The notes under the pieces were generated by a model. It saw nothing but the letters and a program-made list of their open reading frames with translations. It did not search any database and was not told where the DNA came from. Positions 7,884 through 15,328 of a DNA stretch of 64,000 nt are shown one piece after another. Source of the DNA: Plantactinospora endophytica (GTDB lineage: Bacteria; Actinomycetota; Actinomycetes; Mycobacteriales; Micromonosporaceae). Both the position numbers and the translations under genes were made by a program. Numbering within the stretch: the stretch's first letter is position 1; each line of letters opens with the position of its first letter. The stretch is from NCBI RefSeq assembly GCF_016862915.1, contig NZ_BONW01000013.1, forward strand, positions 558,001-622,000. The letters run 5' to 3'.

Positions 7884-8993
7884 GTGCGACCCGTACGCCT
7901 CACCGCAGCCCTGACCGTCGCACTGCTGGCCACCGCGCTGTCACCGGGTACCGCCGGGGCGACCGACCCGGCCCGCCCGAAGCCGACCTCCCCGGTCCTG
8001 GCCGGTACCCACGTCGGTGGTCGGGTCGTGGTCGACCGGAGCACGCTGGCGTACACCTGGCCGGGCGTCTACTTCGAGGGCCGGTTCCGGGGCACCGGGG
8101 TCGGGATCGTGCTCGACGACGCCGACAACGACTACGACGTCGCGGTCGACGGTACGACCGTCGCCACCCTGGTCACCCCCGGCCGGACCACCCACTGGGT
8201 CGACGGCCTGGCCGACGGGGTGCACCGGGTCCGGCTCGTCAAACGGACCGAGAGCCCGTGGGCGGCGGGCAGGTTCGGCGGCTTCGTGGCCGCACCGGGC
8301 GGCGCGATCCTCGACCGGCCCCGGGCCCGCGCCCGGCAGGTCGAGTTCGTCGGCGACTCCTACACCGCCGGGTACGGCAACATGTCCGACAGCCGGGACT
8401 GCACCGGCGAGCAGGTCAACCGGACCACCAACGCGGACCTGGGCTTCGGCGCGCTCACCGCCCGGCGGCTGAACGCCGACTACCAGGTGAACGCGTTCTC
8501 CGGCCGGGGCATGGTCCGCAACTACAACGGCGGCGAACCCGGGACGAGCTACCGGACCTACTACGACCGGGCACTGCTGAACGTCGAGGGTGACGTCTGG
8601 CGGGACCGGGGCGGCTGGCGACCGCAGCTCGTGGTGATCGGGCTCGGCATCAACGACTTCTCGACCCCGGTCGACCCGGGCGAGCAGTGGACCCCGGAGA
8701 CGTTGGTCGCCGCCTACCGTGCCGCCTACCTGGCCTTCCTCGACAAGCTCCGCGCCCGGTACGGCCCCCGGACGACCATCGTGGTCAGTGCCACCCACGT
8801 CCCCGGCGGCGAGGTCTTCGCAGAGACCGCGCGGCAGGTCGTGCAGGAGCGCACCGACCGGGTGCACTACTGGTACTACGACAGCGCCGGCCTGGACTAC
8901 GGCGGCTGCCACTGGCACCCCTCGCTGCGGGACCACGAGATCATCGCCGACCGGCTCACCGCCTTCCTCGGCACCCTCCCACTGCGCTGGTAG
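7884..8993 (+). CDS. Secreted SGNH/GDSL esterase, carbohydrate esterase family 2-like
   Basis: 369 residues. After a signal peptide (VRPVRLTAALTVALLATAL, cut near GATDPA) comes a beta-sandwich N-domain with YTWPGVYFEGRFRGTGVGI, the jelly-roll domain seen in CE2 enzymes. The catalytic domain has VEFVGDSYTAGYG (nucleophile Ser159), GIND and GGCHWHPSLRDHE (His345). CE2 members deacetylate xylan and other plant polysaccharides; that substrate is inferred, not seen. GTG at 7884 follows GAAGGGGA. The gene is alone on its strand, divergent from the alpha/beta-hydrolase gene. Confidence 0.85.
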   Translation: MRPVRLTAALTVALLATALSPGTAGATDPARPKPTSPVLAGTHVGGRVVVDRSTLAYTWPGVYFEGRFRGTGVGIVLDDADNDYDVAVDGTTVATLVTPGRTTHWVDGLADGVHRVRLVKRTESPWAAGRFGGFVAAPGGAILDRPRARARQVEFVGDSYTAGYGNMSDSRDCTGEQVNRTTNADLGFGALTARRLNADYQVNAFSGRGMVRNYNGGEPGTSYRTYYDRALLNVEGDVWRDRGGWRPQLVVIGLGINDFSTPVDPGEQWTPETLVAAYRAAYLAFLDKLRARYGPRTTIVVSATHVPGGEVFAETARQVVQERTDRVHYWYYDSAGLDYGGCHWHPSLRDHEIIADRLTAFLGTLPLRW

Positions 8994-9193
8994 CCGATCC
9001 CTCGCCCCGGTAGCCGGGCCGGCCGTCCCGGGGCTCGGCCGCGCGTCTGGACGTCCGCGCGTCCGCAGGGTCGGGCGGAAATCAGGTTGCCGCAGGTGGC
9101 GGGTTCCGGGATGGTGGGCGCATGACGTTCTGACGGGCAGTTCCCTGTGCAGCCGAAACCTTCGACCGCGCCACCCACGCCGCCTCCGCGGCC

Positions 9194-10441
9194 GTGACGC
9201 CGTCCGCCCGTAGTTCTTCCCCGCAGAAAAGAGCGTCCTTGTCCCAGCAGAAGTCCCGGCCGGAGTCCGCTCCGCGCGCCGGGTCCGCCACCGTCAGCGT
9301 GTTCGCCTCCGAACGCAGTTGGATCGAGTCCGACGCCGTCGCCCAGTGCCACCAGGTGGCCGCCCTCGACGGGATGATCCACGTCGCCGGCATGCCGGAC
9401 CTGCATCCCGGAAAGGGTGCCCCGATCGGCGCCGCGATGGCCTCGACCGTGCTGTACCCGTTCCTGGTCGGCTCCGACATCGGCTGCGGCATCGCGGTCT
9501 TCCCGGTGGACCGCAAACGCGTCGTACCCGAGCAGGTCGCCCGCCGGTTCCCGGACCTGGACCGGGCTCTGGACCCGGACCGGGACGCCGACGACCCGGC
9601 CTGGTCCGTCGTGGACGGCGACATCCCGGCCGGTCACCTGGAAGGGCTGGGCACCGTGGGTCGGGGCAACCACTTCGTGGAACTCGCCCGGATCCACACC
9701 GTGCTCGATTCGGGGCACACGGCCCGGCTCGGGCTCGCCGCCGACGACCTCGTCCTGATCGTGCACAGCGGTTCGCGCGGCCTGGGCGAGCGCATCCTGC
9801 GGGCACACACCGAGCGGCACGGCGCCGGTCCGGCCGAGGACCCGACCGGCTACCTGGCCAGCCACGACGCCGCCGTACGCTGGGGTTCGCTCAACCGTCG
9901 GCTCATCGCCGCCCGGGTGCTGTCCGCGCTGGGCGCCCGACCCACCGAGCCGATCGTCGACATGTGCCACAACCTGGTCGAGTTCCGCGACGGGGTCTAC
10001 CTGCACCGCAAGGGCGCCGCTCCGGGCGACGGCCGCGACGTCCTGGTCGCCGGCACCCGGGGGACGTACTCCTACCTGGTGGCCGCGCACGCCGGGCCGG
10101 AGGCCAACCGCTCGGTGGCGCACGGTGCGGGCCGCAAGATGTCCCGCGCCGACGCGCTGCGCCGGGGCCGGGCCAAGCACACCGTCGAGGAACTCCGGCG
10201 TACCCCGCTCGGCTCGCTGGTCGTCTGCGGCGACCGGCAACTGCTGGTCGAGGAGGCGCCGACGGCGTACAAGCGGATCGAGCAGGTGATTGCCGACCTG
10301 GTCGAGCACGGCCTGGCCACCCCGGCCGCCAGCACAATTCCGCTGGTCACCTACAAGACCCTCGACCGGCCCGACGGCACCGCCCGACCGGCCGGCCGAC
10401 GGGACCGCGAGCAGAACCGCCGCAGCCGGGGCCGGTCGTGA
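9194..10441 (+). CDS. rtcB2: RNA ligase RtcB2, PrfH-coupled subfamily
   Basis: About 415 residues. RtcB metal and GMP sites are all present: MPDLHPGKG, VGSDIGCGIAV (Mn-binding Asp and Cys), GRGNHFVE, HSGSRGLG and AHGAGRKMSR, whose His310 would carry the GMP adduct. RtcB joins 2',3'-cyclic-phosphate or 3'-phosphate RNA ends to 5'-OH ends with GTP and Mn2+. It is shorter than tRNA-splicing RtcB and is followed at once by prfH (GTGA overlap), the hallmark of RtcB2. Published E. coli work links that pair to repair of 16S rRNA cut in the decoding centre by E3-type nucleases. The start is uncertain: GTG 9194 lacks a clear ribosome site, and TTG 9239 preceded by GAAAAGA is an alternative. Confidence 0.9.
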   Translation: MTPSARSSSPQKRASLSQQKSRPESAPRAGSATVSVFASERSWIESDAVAQCHQVAALDGMIHVAGMPDLHPGKGAPIGAAMASTVLYPFLVGSDIGCGIAVFPVDRKRVVPEQVARRFPDLDRALDPDRDADDPAWSVVDGDIPAGHLEGLGTVGRGNHFVELARIHTVLDSGHTARLGLAADDLVLIVHSGSRGLGERILRAHTERHGAGPAEDPTGYLASHDAAVRWGSLNRRLIAARVLSALGARPTEPIVDMCHNLVEFRDGVYLHRKGAAPGDGRDVLVAGTRGTYSYLVAAHAGPEANRSVAHGAGRKMSRADALRRGRAKHTVEELRRTPLGSLVVCGDRQLLVEEAPTAYKRIEQVIADLVEHGLATPAASTIPLVTYKTLDRPDGTARPAGRRDREQNRRSRGRS

Positions 10442-11091
10442 CCACGCCGCCCGAGCAGGGCCACCTGCTGCTCTCCGCCGGACGCGGTCCACAGGAGTGT
10501 TCCTGGGCGGTGGCCGAGCTGCTGCGCCGGCTGGAGGCCGACGCCGGCCGGCGTCGCCTGTCGACGTACCGGGTGCAGACCGTCGCCGGTGCCCGGCCCG
10601 GCACCTACCGGTCGGTGCTGGTACGGGTGCACGGGACCGGTGCGGAGGAGTTCCTCTCCTCCTGGACCGGCACTCTCTGCTGGCAGGCGGCCAGCCCCTA
10701 CCGGACCGGCTCCGGCCGGAAGAACTGGTACGTCACCGCCCAGCCGTGCCAGGTCGACGCCCCGCGCTCGTCCTTCGTCGAGAGCGACGTCGACTTCGTC
10801 GCGTGCCGCACCGGCGGCCCCGGCGGGCAGCACCGGAACAAGGCCAGCACCGCCGTACGGGCGACGCACCGGCCCTCCGGGACCGTCGTCGTGGTCGACA
10901 CCGAGCGGCAGTTCAGCCAGAACCGGCGACTCGCCGTGGAACTGCTCCGGCAACGCCTCGCGGACACCGACAGCGTCGCCGGCCGCGCCGTCGTCACCGC
11001 CCGCTGGCGCATCCACGACGAACTCGTCCGCGGTGACCCGGTCCGGACAGAACGGCCGGATGGCCCACCCGGCGCGGGCCCGCGCGCTTAG
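10438..11091 (+). CDS. prfH: Peptide chain release factor H homologue PrfH
   Basis: 217 residues, with a class I release-factor catalytic domain carrying the GGQ tripeptide at residues 129-131 (TGGPGGQHRNK) and the following basic helix. The stop-codon recognition domain of RF1/RF2 is missing; the N-terminal 110 residues are PrfH-type (HLLLSAGRGPQECSWAV, WYVTAQPC). In E. coli, PrfH recognises ribosomes whose 16S rRNA is cleaved, releases the stalled peptide, and RtcB2 then seals the break. The GTG at 10438 overlaps the rtcB2 TGA, so translation is coupled. The C-terminal tail is Pro/Gly/Arg-rich and runs into a repetitive gap. Confidence 0.9.
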   Translation: MTTPPEQGHLLLSAGRGPQECSWAVAELLRRLEADAGRRRLSTYRVQTVAGARPGTYRSVLVRVHGTGAEEFLSSWTGTLCWQAASPYRTGSGRKNWYVTAQPCQVDAPRSSFVESDVDFVACRTGGPGGQHRNKASTAVRATHRPSGTVVVVDTERQFSQNRRLAVELLRQRLADTDSVAGRAVVTARWRIHDELVRGDPVRTERPDGPPGAGPRA

Positions 11092-11171
11092 CACGCCGCG
11101 CGGTGCCGCCGTCCCGGACTCGCCGCGCTGTGCTGCAGTGCCGTGCCGTCTCGCCGCGCGGTGCCGTGCCC

Positions 11172-11230
11172 GCCGTGCTGTGGCCGTCGTGCTGTGGCCG
11201 CCGTGCTGTGCCCGCCGTGCTGTGCCCGCC
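11172..11230. repeat. 14-bp minisatellite, four copies
   Basis: GTGCTGTG recurs at 11175, 11189, 11203 and 11217, exactly every 14 bp, within units close to GTGCTGTGGCCGCC. It fills the 146-bp gap between convergent prfH and the LacI gene; degenerate related words (GTGCCGTG) extend back to about 11140. No coding or terminator function is evident. Confidence 0.75.
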
Positions 11231-11237
11231 GGGCCGG

Positions 11238-12584
11238 TCAGTGCCGCCGGAGTGGCGGCGCCGTGCTGTCCCGGACGATGAGGGTGGTGGCCAGTTCGAG
11301 GCGGGTCTGGGCCGGCGTCTCGCCGGCGGCCACCGCCAGGACCAGCCGGGCGGCGGCGGCGCCCATCTCGGCGAGCGGCTGCCGCACCGTGGTCATGGCC
11401 GGGCCGCACCACCGGGTGTAGGAGATGTCGTCGAAGCCGACCACGCTGAGGTCGTCCGGGATGCGTAGCCCCGCCTGGCGGGCCGCCTCGTAGACGCCGA
11501 GCGCCTGTAGGTCGTTGCCGCAGAGGATCGCGGTGGGCGGCTCGGGTAGCCGCAGCAGTTCGCGGCCGTGGTTGAGCCCGTCCTCGAAGGCGAACCACTG
11601 TCCGATGCGTACCAGCCGTTCGTCCAGGGGAGTGCCGGCGGCGTCGGTCGCGGCCCGCGCGCCCTCCAACCGGGCGCGGGCGGAGAGTCGTTCGGTCGGT
11701 CCGGTGATCACGGCGATCCGCCGGTGTCCGAGGTCGAGCAGATGCCGGGTGGCGGCGATCCCACCGCTCCAGTTGGTCGCCCCCACCGACGGGACGGGAT
11801 GTTCCGGCTCGCCGGTCGGGTCGAGGGCGACCAGCGGGATGCCACTCGCGGTCAGCGTCCCGTGCTGTTGCGGAGTGAAACCCAGGTGTACGGCGATCAC
11901 GCCGGTCGGGCGCCGGGCCAGCAGGTCCTGGGCCCACGGCCGCCCGGTCGACGCCTGGTGCACCACGTCGGCGAAGGAGACGGCCAGCTTGTGCGTACCG
12001 GCCACCTCCTCGACGCCGTGCAGGACCTGGACCGCGAGGTGGCTCTGCATACCGTAGAAGAGCACCTCGATGCCGGCGGCCCGGACGACGCTCTCCGGGC
12101 GGCGGTAGTCGTGCTCCCGGAGCACAATCTCCACCCGGGACCGGGTGGCCGGTGCCACGTCCCGACGACCGTTGAGCACCTTCGACACCGTGGCCGCCGA
12201 CACTCCGGCCAGCGCCGCGATCGACGCCACGGTCAACTCGCCGTGCCGGCGCCCGCGCTGCCGTCCGGCCGTGCCGCCGACCGGCGGCGTGGTCGTGACC
12301 GCCCGGCCGGCATCGGCGACGTCGGGAACCGCCCGCCGGTCCGCGCGCCGGTCGTCGGTCCGGCGCGGCTGCCGGCCCCGGCGCTCGCCGACCTCGCCGA
12401 GCAGTCGGGCGCGGACCGCCTCGGCCTCCCGCGCGGCCGTCGGACCGGCCGGAACGGTCTGCACGAGGTGGCGCCGTTTCCCGGTGGCCGGGTCGATGCC
12501 GGCGTAGACCCGGACCCGCAGCGAACCGCTGGGCAGGGTCTCGATCTCGCCCCGGGGGCGGCGCCGGGCGGAGGGGTCCGACAT
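11238..12584 (-). CDS. LacI-family repressor with an extra integrase-arm-like N-terminal domain
   Basis: 448 residues, about 110 longer than normal. Residues 117-140 are the LacI helix-turn-helix (LTVASIAALAGVSAATVSKV), followed by the periplasmic-binding-protein sensor with GHRRIAVITGP, FAFEDGLNHG, ILCGNDLQALG and SVVGFDDISYTRWCGP. Residues about 11-70 are unlike LacI: RGEIETLPSGSLRVRVYAGI, DPATGKRRHL and TVPAGPTAAREAEAVRARLL match the arm-type DNA-binding domain that begins many actinobacterial tyrosine recombinases. An Arg-rich linker joins them. It is divergent from the GH30 gene, whose promoter carries a palindrome, so GH30 is the likely target. If the N-terminus is not translated, an internal GTG near codon 96 could be used. 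Confidence 0.85.
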   Translation of the reverse strand: MSDPSARRRPRGEIETLPSGSLRVRVYAGIDPATGKRRHLVQTVPAGPTAAREAEAVRARLLGEVGERRGRQPRRTDDRRADRRAVPDVADAGRAVTTTPPVGGTAGRQRGRRHGELTVASIAALAGVSAATVSKVLNGRRDVAPATRSRVEIVLREHDYRRPESVVRAAGIEVLFYGMQSHLAVQVLHGVEEVAGTHKLAVSFADVVHQASTGRPWAQDLLARRPTGVIAVHLGFTPQQHGTLTASGIPLVALDPTGEPEHPVPSVGATNWSGGIAATRHLLDLGHRRIAVITGPTERLSARARLEGARAATDAAGTPLDERLVRIGQWFAFEDGLNHGRELLRLPEPPTAILCGNDLQALGVYEAARQAGLRIPDDLSVVGFDDISYTRWCGPAMTTVRQPLAEMGAAAARLVLAVAAGETPAQTRLELATTLIVRDSTAPPLRRH

Positions 12585-12797
12585 GGAGCGACCCTAACAG
12601 ACCTCACCCCATGCCCGATCGAAACTGGCTCCACGAATCGCTCCACGACCAGTGGCGTACGCCGATGGGCTGTTTCGCGGTGAAAGGCGAGCGCGGCGAG
12701 ATGTCCTGGGCATTGTCCGCAGTGGCGCCGGACGATCGTCTGCCGTGGCCGGAGCGTGGGCGGTGGGCGGGACGCCTGGAGGTTTGGCTTCGCGGGG

Positions 12798-12826
12798 TTG
12801 CCAGTCGAACCAGTTCGAATCATACT
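12798..12826 (+). promoter_or_regulatory. Predicted GH30 promoter with operator in the spacer
   Basis: TTGCCA (12798-12803) and CATACT (12821-12826) are separated by 17 bp. The spacer holds the 14-bp palindrome TCGAACCAGTTCGA at 12805-12818. A repressor bound there would block RNA polymerase. It lies 77 nt before the GH30 GTG, in the 318-bp gap shared with the divergent LacI gene. A second, imperfect palindrome, TTTCGCGGTGAAA, lies at 12673-12685, nearer the lacI start. Confidence 0.6.
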
Positions 12827-12902
12827 GCTAAATGTTTCTGAGCCGGACCTGACCGGGTGGACGGGCAGCCCACACGACCGAAACCATTCCAAGGAGAGTG
12901 TC

Positions 12903-14312
12903 GTGCTTCGATCCCCCTTCCTGGTGACCGCTGTCGTGGCGGTGACCGTGCTGACCGGTACGCCGGCCCAGGCAGCCCCCGGAGCCGCGATCAGAGTCGA
13001 CCGTGCCGAGCGGCACCAGGTCATCGACGGCTTCGGCTACTCCATCGCCTTCCAGCGGTCGTCGCTGGTGCACAACCTCTCCGAGGCCAACCGGGAAGCT
13101 GCCCTCGAACTGCTGCTCGACCGGCACAAGGGTGCGGCGCCGAGCATCCTGCGGCTCGGCATCGGATCCTCGGCGACCAACCAGTACGACTCGATGCTCT
13201 CCATCCAGCCGACCGACCCCGGCGGGCCGGACGCCACCCCGAACTACACCTGGGACGGCTGGGACGGCGCCCAGGTGTGGTACGTCAAGGAAGCCCGTAA
13301 GCGTGGCATCGACCAGTTCTACGCCGACGCCTGGAGTGCGCCGGGCTACATGAAGGACAACGGCAGCGACAGCAACGGCGGTGCCCTCTGCGGTCTTCAG
13401 GGCGTCACCTGTGCCAGCGGCGACTGGCGCGAGGCGTACGCGCGCTACCTGGTCCAGTACGCCACGTTCTACAAGCGCGAGGGCATCAGGCTCGACGCCC
13501 TGGGCTTCACCAACGAGCCCGACTGGACCGCCTCGTACGCCTCGATGCGGTTCACCCCGGCGCAGGCCGCCGAGTTCGTGAAGGTACTCGGCCCGATCGC
13601 CGAGGCGGCCGGGGTCAAGGTGGCCTGCTGCGACTCCTTCGGGTGGCAGCAGTCGGACGCCTACGTGCAGGCGATCGAGGCGGATCCGGCGGCCCGTCGG
13701 CATGTCGACCTCTTCACCGGGCACGGCTACGCGAGCCCGTCGAACCGCCCGCTGCCGACCGGCGAGACCACCTGGATGACCGAGTGGGCTCCGTCCAGCG
13801 TCGCCGACGGCTGGAACGAGGCGTGGGACAGTGGCAAGGGCACCGACGGCATCGCGATCGCCCAGCGGATCCACGACACGCTCGCGCTGGCCGACAGCAG
13901 TGCCTTCCTCTTCTGGCTCGGCTCGTCCCGGGGCGGTACGGCGGCGCTGGTGCAGGTCGACGACGCCAACGACACCTTCCGGGTGTCGTCGCGGCTGTAC
14001 GCCTTCGCCGCGTACAGCAGGTTCGTCCGCCCCCGTGCGGTGCGGATCGGTGTCGACGGCGCGCCCGACGGCGTGCTGGTGTCGGCCTACCGCAACGCGG
14101 ACGGCACCGAGGTCGTGCAGATCATCAACACCACGACCGCGACCGTCAGCACCGACGTCAACCTGTCACGGCCGACCGCCTACCTCACCGACTCCACCCA
14201 CAACCTGGAGCGGTCCCCGGGCGTGCTGGGGAAGCGGGGCCGGCACACCACGGTCGAGTTGGCGCCCCGGTCGCTGACCACGCTGGTCGGCAAGCGCCCC
14301 GGCCGGGGCTGA
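12903..14312 (+). CDS. Secreted glycoside hydrolase family 30
   Basis: 469 residues. Signal peptide at 1-25 (VTAVVAVTVLTGTPAQAA), then a (beta/alpha)8 barrel beginning QVIDGFGYSIAF, a family-30 hallmark. The acid/base is Glu205 in GFTNEPDW and the nucleophile Glu294 in TWMTEWAPS; the C-terminal 90 residues form the companion beta-sandwich. GH30 enzymes cleave beta-linked glucans, xylans or galactans; the subfamily cannot be assigned by eye. AAGGAGA precedes the GTG at 12903. The divergent LacI gene and the operator-bearing promoter suggest induction by a sugar released from its substrate. Confidence 0.87.
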   Translation: MLRSPFLVTAVVAVTVLTGTPAQAAPGAAIRVDRAERHQVIDGFGYSIAFQRSSLVHNLSEANREAALELLLDRHKGAAPSILRLGIGSSATNQYDSMLSIQPTDPGGPDATPNYTWDGWDGAQVWYVKEARKRGIDQFYADAWSAPGYMKDNGSDSNGGALCGLQGVTCASGDWREAYARYLVQYATFYKREGIRLDALGFTNEPDWTASYASMRFTPAQAAEFVKVLGPIAEAAGVKVACCDSFGWQQSDAYVQAIEADPAARRHVDLFTGHGYASPSNRPLPTGETTWMTEWAPSSVADGWNEAWDSGKGTDGIAIAQRIHDTLALADSSAFLFWLGSSRGGTAALVQVDDANDTFRVSSRLYAFAAYSRFVRPRAVRIGVDGAPDGVLVSAYRNADGTEVVQIINTTTATVSTDVNLSRPTAYLTDSTHNLERSPGVLGKRGRHTTVELAPRSLTTLVGKRPGRG

Positions 14313-14326
14313 CCTCCGGCGTCGTC

Positions 14327-14399
14327 GCCCCTGCCCGGTCGGACCTCCGGCCGCCGGCAGGGGCACCCGGCGTGGCGGAGCCGGTACCCGGGACCGGCT
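14327..14399. terminator. Two hairpins between convergent genes
   Basis: GCCCCTGCC (14327-14335) pairs with GGCAGGGGC (14356-14364), and AGCCGGT (14379-14385) with ACCGGCT (14393-14399). They lie in the gap between GH30 and the minus-strand YjbR gene and can stop transcription from either side. Confidence 0.5.
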
Positions 14400-14436
14400 G
14401 CCCCTTGTCGGTCACCTTGACGGCGGACCGGCCGCG

Positions 14437-14790
14437 TTACCTCGCGGGGCGGACCAGCGGGTGTTCGTCGACGAGTTGTTCGGGCGCGGAGAGGCACCAG
14501 GCCTCGTAGAGCAGCTCGGCGAGTTCGTCGGCGTCGATCCCGGCCAGGTGTACGACCACCCAGCCGAATCCGCCGGAGATGAACTGCACCTCGAAGACGT
14601 CCGGCCGCTCGGCGACCAGCGCGGTCTGCTCCGAGAGGGTCTGCTTCAGGCCGACCGTCCGGGTCCGGGGCCAGTGGTAGCCGAACCGCCTGCCGCGCAC
14701 GCTGAACGACGTGTAGTCCCGCGCCTGGGCGTGCTCGACCTCCGCGAGGTCGTCCACCATCCGCAGGAATCGGCTACTCGAAACGGTCAC
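14437..14790 (-). CDS. MmcQ/YjbR-family protein
   Basis: 117 residues, usual single-domain length. FEVQFISGGFGWVVVHLAGI and DELAELLYEAWCLSAPEQLV are the characteristic core and C-terminal helix of the MmcQ/YjbR fold. Function is unknown; the fold resembles DNA-binding CyaY-like proteins. The GTG at 14790 is the best available start, but its ribosome site is weak; MVDDL eleven codons later is an alternative. It is unrelated in domain make-up to the longer copy at 1740-2282, which has an added HhH domain. Convergent with GH30. Confidence 0.75.
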   Translation of the reverse strand: MTVSSSRFLRMVDDLAEVEHAQARDYTSFSVRGRRFGYHWPRTRTVGLKQTLSEQTALVAERPDVFEVQFISGGFGWVVVHLAGIDADELAELLYEAWCLSAPEQLVDEHPLVRPAR

Positions 14791-14957
14791 GGCGTCATTC
14801 TGGCGTACCGGCACGTCCGAGGTGCCCGGCAGGCTCGTTCCGCCGTACCGGCGGGCTCGTCTCTTTCCCTTTCGGCGGGGCTTGTCGTCCCGGTGCCGGT
14901 ACGGCCTGGCGTCGGCCGTAGAGATGATGCTGTCGCGCACACGACGCCGCGTCCTCT

Positions 14958-14987
14958 TACAATGCTGTGTGGCACACGGTATCGTGT
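14958..14987 (+). promoter_or_regulatory. padR promoter -10 and overlapping inverted repeats
   Basis: TACAAT at 14958-14963 is a good -10 box. Just downstream, GTGTG-G-CACAC (14967-14977) overlaps ACACG-GTAT-CGTGT (14974-14987), two perfect palindromes sharing four bases, ending five bases before the ATG. This is the position expected for an autoregulatory PadR operator. Confidence 0.5.
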
Positions 14988-14992
14988 AACTC

Positions 14993-15328
14993 ATGCCGGA
15001 CGACGAGCTTCTCTCGACCCATCTCCAGGAGTTGCGACGGGGCAGTGTCGTGCTGGCCTGCCTGCTGATCCTCAAGAAGCCGAACTACGGCTACGCGCTG
15101 CTCGAACTGCTGCAACGGCGGGGGTTCGCCGTCGACGCCAACACCCTCTATCCGCTGCTGCGCCGCCTGGAGAAGCAGGGGCTGCTGACCAGCGACTGGA
15201 ACACCGACGAGTCCAGGCCGCGCAAGTTCTACCGCACCAGCGCGGAGGGCTTCGAGGTCGCCGACCTGCTGCACCAGGACTGGGAAACGCTCAACGCCGC
15301 CTTCCGCACCCTGAGAGATGAGCCATGA
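14993..15328 (+). CDS. PadR-family transcriptional regulator
   Basis: 111 residues, the short PadR subfamily. The winged helix shows PNYGYALLELLQRRGFAVDA, NTLYPLLRRLEKQGLLTSDW and RPRKFYRTSAEG, the standard DNA-recognition and wing segments, then a C-terminal dimerisation helix. Such repressors usually govern the membrane protein encoded next to them. Its TGA overlaps the ATG of the following permease-prefix-domain membrane protein (ATGA), so the two are translated together. The start lies very close to overlapping palindromes that probably are its own operator. Confidence 0.88.
   Translation: MPDDELLSTHLQELRRGSVVLACLLILKKPNYGYALLELLQRRGFAVDANTLYPLLRRLEKQGLLTSDWNTDESRPRKFYRTSAEGFEVADLLHQDWETLNAAFRTLRDEP

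Noticed and set aside
9121-9132. A four-codon ATG ACG TTC TGA minimal frame upstream of rtcB2 as a possible leader peptide.
   Set aside because: No ribosome site or attenuator hairpin; such a frame is expected by chance.
12374-12584. Remnant of an integrated element or prophage next to the LacI gene.
   Set aside because: Only the arm-like domain is present; there is no catalytic recombinase domain, excisionase, replication gene or attachment-site duplication.
12805-12826. GTTCGAATC, resembling a tRNA T-loop.
   Set aside because: No acceptor stem, D-arm or anticodon arm can be folded around it; it is part of a promoter-spacer palindrome.
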